From Myrica gale (taxonomy: Eukaryota; Streptophyta; Magnoliopsida; Fagales; Myricaceae): a DNA stretch of 64,000 nt. The DNA is taken from assembly GCA_963930655.1 (NCBI GenBank), contig OZ005615.1, positions 15,828,001 to 15,892,000 on the forward strand, written 5' to 3'. Below the pieces are notes generated by a model. It was not told where the DNA came from, did not search any database, and worked only from the letters and a program-made list of their open reading frames with translations. A program made the translations under genes and the position numbers. Below, in pieces: positions 58,701 to 64,000 of the stretch (position 1 is the stretch's first letter; each line of letters opens with the position of its first letter).

Positions 58701-60707
58701 GATCACTTAAATAAGGATTAAAGTCTATCAGTTATATTTGGAAGGATTGTGGGCATTGGTGTTCATGTGAACTTGAAAACTTGGAAATAAGACCAATGTA
58801 ACTTAGGTTAAATCCTATAGGTCTCAGCAGCAACTATATAGCATATCCTTTGATGTTTAAGTGATGGAATTGATGTTCATTAGTCCATGCAGTGAGATTG
58901 AAAAGTGGAACAAAGAGAATAGAATTTGACATGATATAGGTTGCTGATTTGGTATGTAATCGTTGATAAGGTTGAATCATTACGGATCCGATCTTGGATA
59001 CTGAGGTTATGAAAGACGATGTTGTAAGATCAAGTTGAAATAGCCTAGGAGTTCACTTAATTTGGAGTTGTTTGATGTGTATGATTGTTGTTTTCAAATT
59101 TGCTTTTATGAAAGCTAAAAATGTTTAAAAGAAATTTCAAGTACGATTTCATGTATGATTTTACGTAAAGGAAATATCATGTTTAAAGATACGGATTTTG
59201 AAACCGAGTACGTATATGAATACTTTTCTTCGAATGTTTGTTCTTAAGCGTTAAGTAACGAAAGTAACTCGCTTGTAGGGGAAGACTCATTCTAAACTCG
59301 AGAGGATTGAGGTAAGTGAAAACTTACTTTTTATGTAAACTGGAATGATACACAGCATGTTTTTATGATCAAGCATAACATGTTGTTTATAACCAAGCAT
59401 GATAAGATATTTCTCATCAAGCATGGCACAACATACGCATTTGCATGAAAGCATGAAAGAAGTTTTTGTGCAAATGAAAGCATGAAAGTTTATGAGATAT
59501 TTGTTATCAAGCATGACACGTCATAAGCATTTGCATGATTTTCTTGAAAGAAAGAAAAGAAGTTTTCATGCAAATGAACGTATGAAAGTTTTATGACAAG
59601 TTAAGTTAAGGGGCTCTGGTCAGTACCGTACCATCAAGAAGGACACTCATACCGAAGGACGAATGCGAGAAGGATGGGTGATCCAAGAGGTAAGTGCAAC
59701 CACACTGAAGGACGAATGCGAGAAGGTGTGGACCTCCAAGGGTCATGTCTAACCACACTGAAGGACAAATGCGAAAAGGTGTGCTAGCTGGACCAGATGT
59801 AATGTCTCAAAGGGAAATAGGGGACAGTTCCAACGGGAACGCACAACCCTGAATTCAGGGGTTAAATGGAGCGCAAGTAGCCCACAAGATAAGAATTGGA
59901 TGTTTTCCAAGATCAAGATTTTTACAAGTGTAAGTACACATTTTCAAGAGCAAGTACATGTGCATATGCACACATGAAGCATACATGCACATCAAGAAGT
60001 CATGATCATGCATGAAGCACATTATGTTTACAAGTGCATGATTTCAAGTTATGTTCCTAGTGCGTGATTACAAGTTTATGATTTGAAGTTATGTTTTCAA
60101 GTTATGTTCCTAGTGCATGATTACAAGTTTATGATTTCAAGTTATGTTACTAGTGCATGGTTACAAGTTCATGATTTCATGTTCATGTTTAAAAGTTCAA
60201 GTTTACAAGTTCAAGTTCATGTTTACAAGCTCATGTTTACAAGTTCTTTTCCTTACTGAGTCGTTTGACTCACAATTTTCAAAATGTATCATTCCAGATT
60301 TGCCAGGTGACAGGAGTCCTAAGGATTACATGACTTAGTAAGTATTATATTGTAACGTTGTTGGTCATATATAGGCCATTGGGAGTGCATTACGGGTCAG
60401 GAATTGGTGAATGCACAAGAAGCCCTAAGAGTGCTTGATATCATACTGAGGCAGCAGGTTGCTAAACAATAATGTAAGGTATATAAGGATTCAAGATGTA
60501 ATGTAAAGACACTATGAGTAGGTCAATATGAAGAGGTTTTGATGGAATCCCTTAGATCATGTACCTCAGCCATGCAACCATGCTATGTAATTAAGATGCT
60601 TACACTATTACCAATGAAGTCGTTTTATGTAAGTTGAAGTTTATGTAAATTTTATTGGCCTGTCTCTCTCAGTTGTATGTATAAGAAAAAAAATTACGCT
60701 ACAAGAT
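55728..60707 (+). mobile_element. Large solo LTR, sense copy, 3'-truncated
   Basis: It begins (T)ATGAGACCCCGAATTT, the family's sense start. It runs through a GA-rich leader-like stretch at 56700-56820, GGCCGAAT motifs, the GCTCGAGCG-rich part 58250-58440 and the conserved module 59340-60297. It ends within the tail CGCTACAAGATTATG, about 80 bases short of the expected GGGGCGTGACA end. It is the longest copy (about 4.98 kb). No target duplication can be shown. Confidence 0.75.
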
Positions 60708-61270
60708 TATGTAACAAAAATTTTGGACCGATGGTAAATGTTTACTGTCCGATCCTGAAAAAGTAATGTCTGATCAGTTGTGAATCTGACCTATTCAATC
60801 GACAAAATAGTTGTTGGATCAGTCATAAACGCCATATATTACCTATTCGGTTGGGAGGGCCATGGCCCCCTCTGCCACATGTAACTTCGCCTCTGGCTAC
60901 ATGTTTCTTAAGCAGCACAAAAAAAAAGGACAGCCATGACAGACATGATGTAGTACTGGAGGTCTGAAACACTGATATTGATATTTGCGAAAGCTTTTTT
61001 TAACTATCTTTGAGCTATATTTGCTTTCTAAGTCGTGAAATAGGAAGTAAAAATGTATTTTTATATGAAATGTGGAAAATGTTTCATATATATTACAGTA
61101 TTATAATTTAAATGAACAATTATGTCCAGGTAATGGCATTGGTAATTAGGGTGCTCCTGAAATCATGTAGATAAGGCGCATGAATCCATTTATTTTGCTG
61201 GAGATTTATATCATTGACTTATTTGGGAAATCGGACTTTGGGCAGTCTAGCTAATCTTCTCAGAATTTGT
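60708..61270. other. Unassigned interval between two large LTRs
   Basis: No gene is seen. On the minus strand, from about 60895, CAGAGGCGAAG and then GGGGGCCATGGCCC resemble the end of common plant non-autonomous DNA transposons of the hAT type, but no second end is visible. Confidence 0.4.
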
Positions 61271-64000
61271 TGTCACGCCCCGAACGGCATCCCGCAGGGA
61301 CCGTGACAGCCGCGAGCCATCCCCCGGATGGCTCCAGCGTTCTTACTTATATACTTATGTGATTACGGCGGAAACGTACAGGATCGCGAGGGATTCGAGC
61401 TAAATCATACATAATCAGGGTTCTCATTAAGTTTTCATACAAAACATATATAACACATTAAAAGCCAACTAGTGACGATCAAGCCACTATCATCAAAAGT
61501 ATGAAAGATAATTCTTGTGCTTCTATGTCAGGTAGTCCTCCTGACTCTCTTCACCTGAGGCATCTGGAATGAGACAATTTTGAAAACGTGAGTCAAAAAG
61601 ACTCAGTAAGGGAAAGACATAAATTTGAAACATGCTCTTGACTTATGCTTGCTTGACTCATGCTTGCTTAATCATGAAAAAAAAGAACTTGATAAGTGAT
61701 GCACATGCATGTCATGGATATGCATATGCTCTTGCTTAAATTCGGCCCCAGGCCCTGGAAAATCTTTCTTACGTACTTGCTTGTAAAATTGGCTCTTGGC
61801 CCTTGAAAATTACTTATTCATACTTGTGCCACTCTTGGCCTTTTCATAACCATTTCATATCTTTTACTTGTGGGCTCGCTCCATTTAACCCCTGAAGTCA
61901 GGGTTGTGCATTCCCTTTGGAACCGTCCCCGAATTCCCTTGGAGACCTTACATACGGTCAACTAGCGCACCTTCTCTCATTCGTCCTTCAGTGGCTAGAC
62001 ATGACCCTTGGAGGCACCACACCTTCTCAATGTCCTTCAGTGTGGTTTGCACAGCCTCGTGGATTCACCCATCCTTCTCGCATTCGTCCTTCGGTATGGG
62101 AGTCCATCTTGATGGTACGGTACCAACCAGTGCCCCTTAACTTAACTTATCGTTTCATAAAACTTTTCATAGTATTTCCATAAAATCATTGCATAAACAT
62201 TCTTCTTGAAAAATTCATGCAATGCACATGTTGTGTCATGCTCGATTAAACTCTCATGCTTGTTCATGAAACGATGCAGTGTCATTCTAGTTTTGAAAAA
62301 GGAACACTTACTGTCCACTTACAGTATCCACTTACTCTTGGTCTTCCTTGGTAGTGTATAAGACACGTAGATCGCCTACAAGAGATTCAAATATTTCTTA
62401 GACTTTAAGAAATAGTACGTAATCATTAAATATTTACATTTTTGAAAATCGGTCATCAACCAAAGATATATATATATATATCACTGAAATTCATTTAATC
62501 ATTAAAATATTTTATTTATTCTTTTCCTTAACTAATATTCAAAACTTAGTTTTATTTAAATCATTAATATTTTTATTGCAATATAATATATATTTATACA
62601 CGTCTTGATTAGGGTTTCTTTAACACCAACGGATTTAGGATTAAACCTAAGTCTCTCATTATTTCATGTACTCCATTAAAACCTTATATTAAACTATTAA
62701 TTAATCACGATTAAATCTTAACTTGGACTTTAAACCTCAATTAATCCCGAGTACTAACCCTAACTAGGGTTCCAAATAATATTTTCATTACATGATCATG
62801 GTTCTTCAATATTCATTCCAATTAGCCTAAACCCTAATTTCCTTATCCATCACAACAATGATAATCCATTTATCATAAATTGCACTTAGGGTTTTATTTC
62901 ATTTATGATATTCGGCCATTACCATTTTATGCACCCTTTAGTCACAACTTTAACTCCAATGGTGATCCCATCCTCCATTCAATAATTTCACAACCTAATA
63001 TCTATAAATCAAGGCACCAACACCATGTATCATGCTCATAACATTCGGCCAACACATGATTTCATCCAAATGATTAGGTTTTCTTTTGTTTCCTTTAATA
63101 TGCATGCATCTAATACCTAACATAATCATCTACCATTCATTGGGTCATAAATCTTGCACATATCATGGCCAATGTCCAGATCTAAATATATACAAAATTA
63201 TACATGAAATCCTAAGCATCTCATATTCGGCCATACCTAAAAATGTCACATTTTTCATGCTAAAAATTATAACATGCATATCCTTTGCATTTGTGACCTA
63301 ACTAGCATGCATCAACTTTATATCTTCATCAAATATTCCCATCAACATTAGATCCACCCTTTATTCACACTAACATCCATAGATCCACCCTTAATCAACT
63401 TGCATCAAACCAACACATCAAGACTTAGATCTAGCTTCCTTTAACATGCATTGTTCTCCATTTGCATTTTTCTTCACATTCAACCTTAGATCTAAGGTTT
63501 TCATGGTTTGATCTAGTATTTAAACAACTTAGGGTTCTTAAGCATTCAAGATCTAACAATATCAAGGCATATCACAACCCCAAACTTCAAGATCTATACA
63601 TATAACCATTCGGCCATCTTTATATTAAACCAACAACATCATATTTGGTCTTACCTTGTTGACTATCCCAAGCTTGAGTACCTAGAAAATAAAATGCCTT
63701 AGGTTAGTATTTATGAAACTTTAGGTAAGATCATCAAATAGAACCAAGCTTACCTCTACCTTTACCAACTTTCCTAAACTCCTCTTTCTTCCAAGTTTCG
63801 GTTCACCCTCCTTAGAAAATATTCAAGCTTGATTTGAGGAGCTAATGTGGGTTCTATGGTGGGTAAGAGAATGTGGTAAGCTTGAAGAGAAAAGAGGCTA
63901 ATGGTTAGGGTTTTCAAAGAAGAGATGGGGTTGCACCAAGAGAGATTTGGTAACTACAAAAGAGGTCTACACTTGGCTTTTAGAATGGGATTTGGAAAGC
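61271..64000 (-). mobile_element. Large solo LTR, antisense copy, running off the window
   Basis: It starts TGTCACGCCCCGAACGGC, nearly identical in its first 50 bases to the copy at 3647. It carries the conserved module (61564-62290), an (AT)n run near 62468-62482, and many TTCGGCC motifs. The other end lies beyond 64000. Confidence 0.8.

Noticed and set aside
1-64000. A novel defence, biosynthetic or other multi-gene system
   Set aside because: No cluster of intact host genes exists in the window; coding content is retroelement, LINE and pseudogene remnants.

Overview
This is a repeat-dominated stretch of nuclear DNA from a flowering plant, most likely a eudicot; I cannot name the species. 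The evidence is L1-type LINEs with DUF4283/zinc-knuckle ORF1, Ty1/copia and Ty3/gypsy fossils primed by initiator Met-tRNA, Mutator-like elements with 9-bp target duplications, a CACTA end, a cytosolic HSP70 remnant and a plant-type DC1 (divergent C1) remnant. I see no intact host gene, no rRNA or tRNA gene and no CRISPR. About 60 kb of the 64 kb is nested transposable elements.

Layout. 1-240: gypsy protease fragment. About 300-12555: a LINE in + orientation whose ORF1 is split by a very large solo LTR (1211-8393), which holds another solo LTR of the same family in the opposite orientation (3647-7519). 12556-17748: two Sirevirus (copia) fragments arranged as a large inverted repeat. 17749-20408: a second LINE, truncated. 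20409-27331: a copia LTR plus gag, followed by several separate solo LTRs, each with its own 5-bp duplication (22537-23818, 24226-25251, 26050-27331). 27340-27860: a LINE piece on the minus strand.

28339-30728 is the only host-gene island: a 5'-truncated HSP70 pseudogene carrying a tiny Mutator-like insertion, then a DC1 fragment. 30877-38043: a Tnt1-like copia element on the minus strand with both LTRs, interrupted by a chromovirus-type solo LTR (31368-33140). 39004-42810: a small non-autonomous hairpin element with TRIM features, interrupted by another copy of the large LTR (39549-42461). 43315-47660: copia remains broken by a CACTA end and by a 3.1-kb Mutator-like element carrying gene-like exons. 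47740-55727: a gypsy-associated ORF region with a 38-bp minisatellite, broken by a 5.2-kb Pack-MULE candidate that holds a copia solo LTR. 55728-60707 and 61271-64000: two more copies of the large LTR.

The strongest unexplained pattern is in the large LTR family (five copies). Each copy contains an internal module of about 630-960 bp bounded by a 12-bp inverted repeat (CTGGAATGATAC / GTATCATTCCAG). The module holds short hairpins and a tandem motif, and in the best copies has GTAAGT-like and CCAG-like splice signals at its edges. I read it as a possible LTR intron or structured RNA module. Other notable points are the hairpin element with a 25-bp minisatellite in its loop, the Sirevirus inverted repeat, arrays of the palindrome GTGTCGACAC in copia LTRs, and a templated duplication in the HSP70 pseudogene.

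All calls come from reading the sequence. Element ends supported by target duplications are firm; family names rest on remembered motifs.
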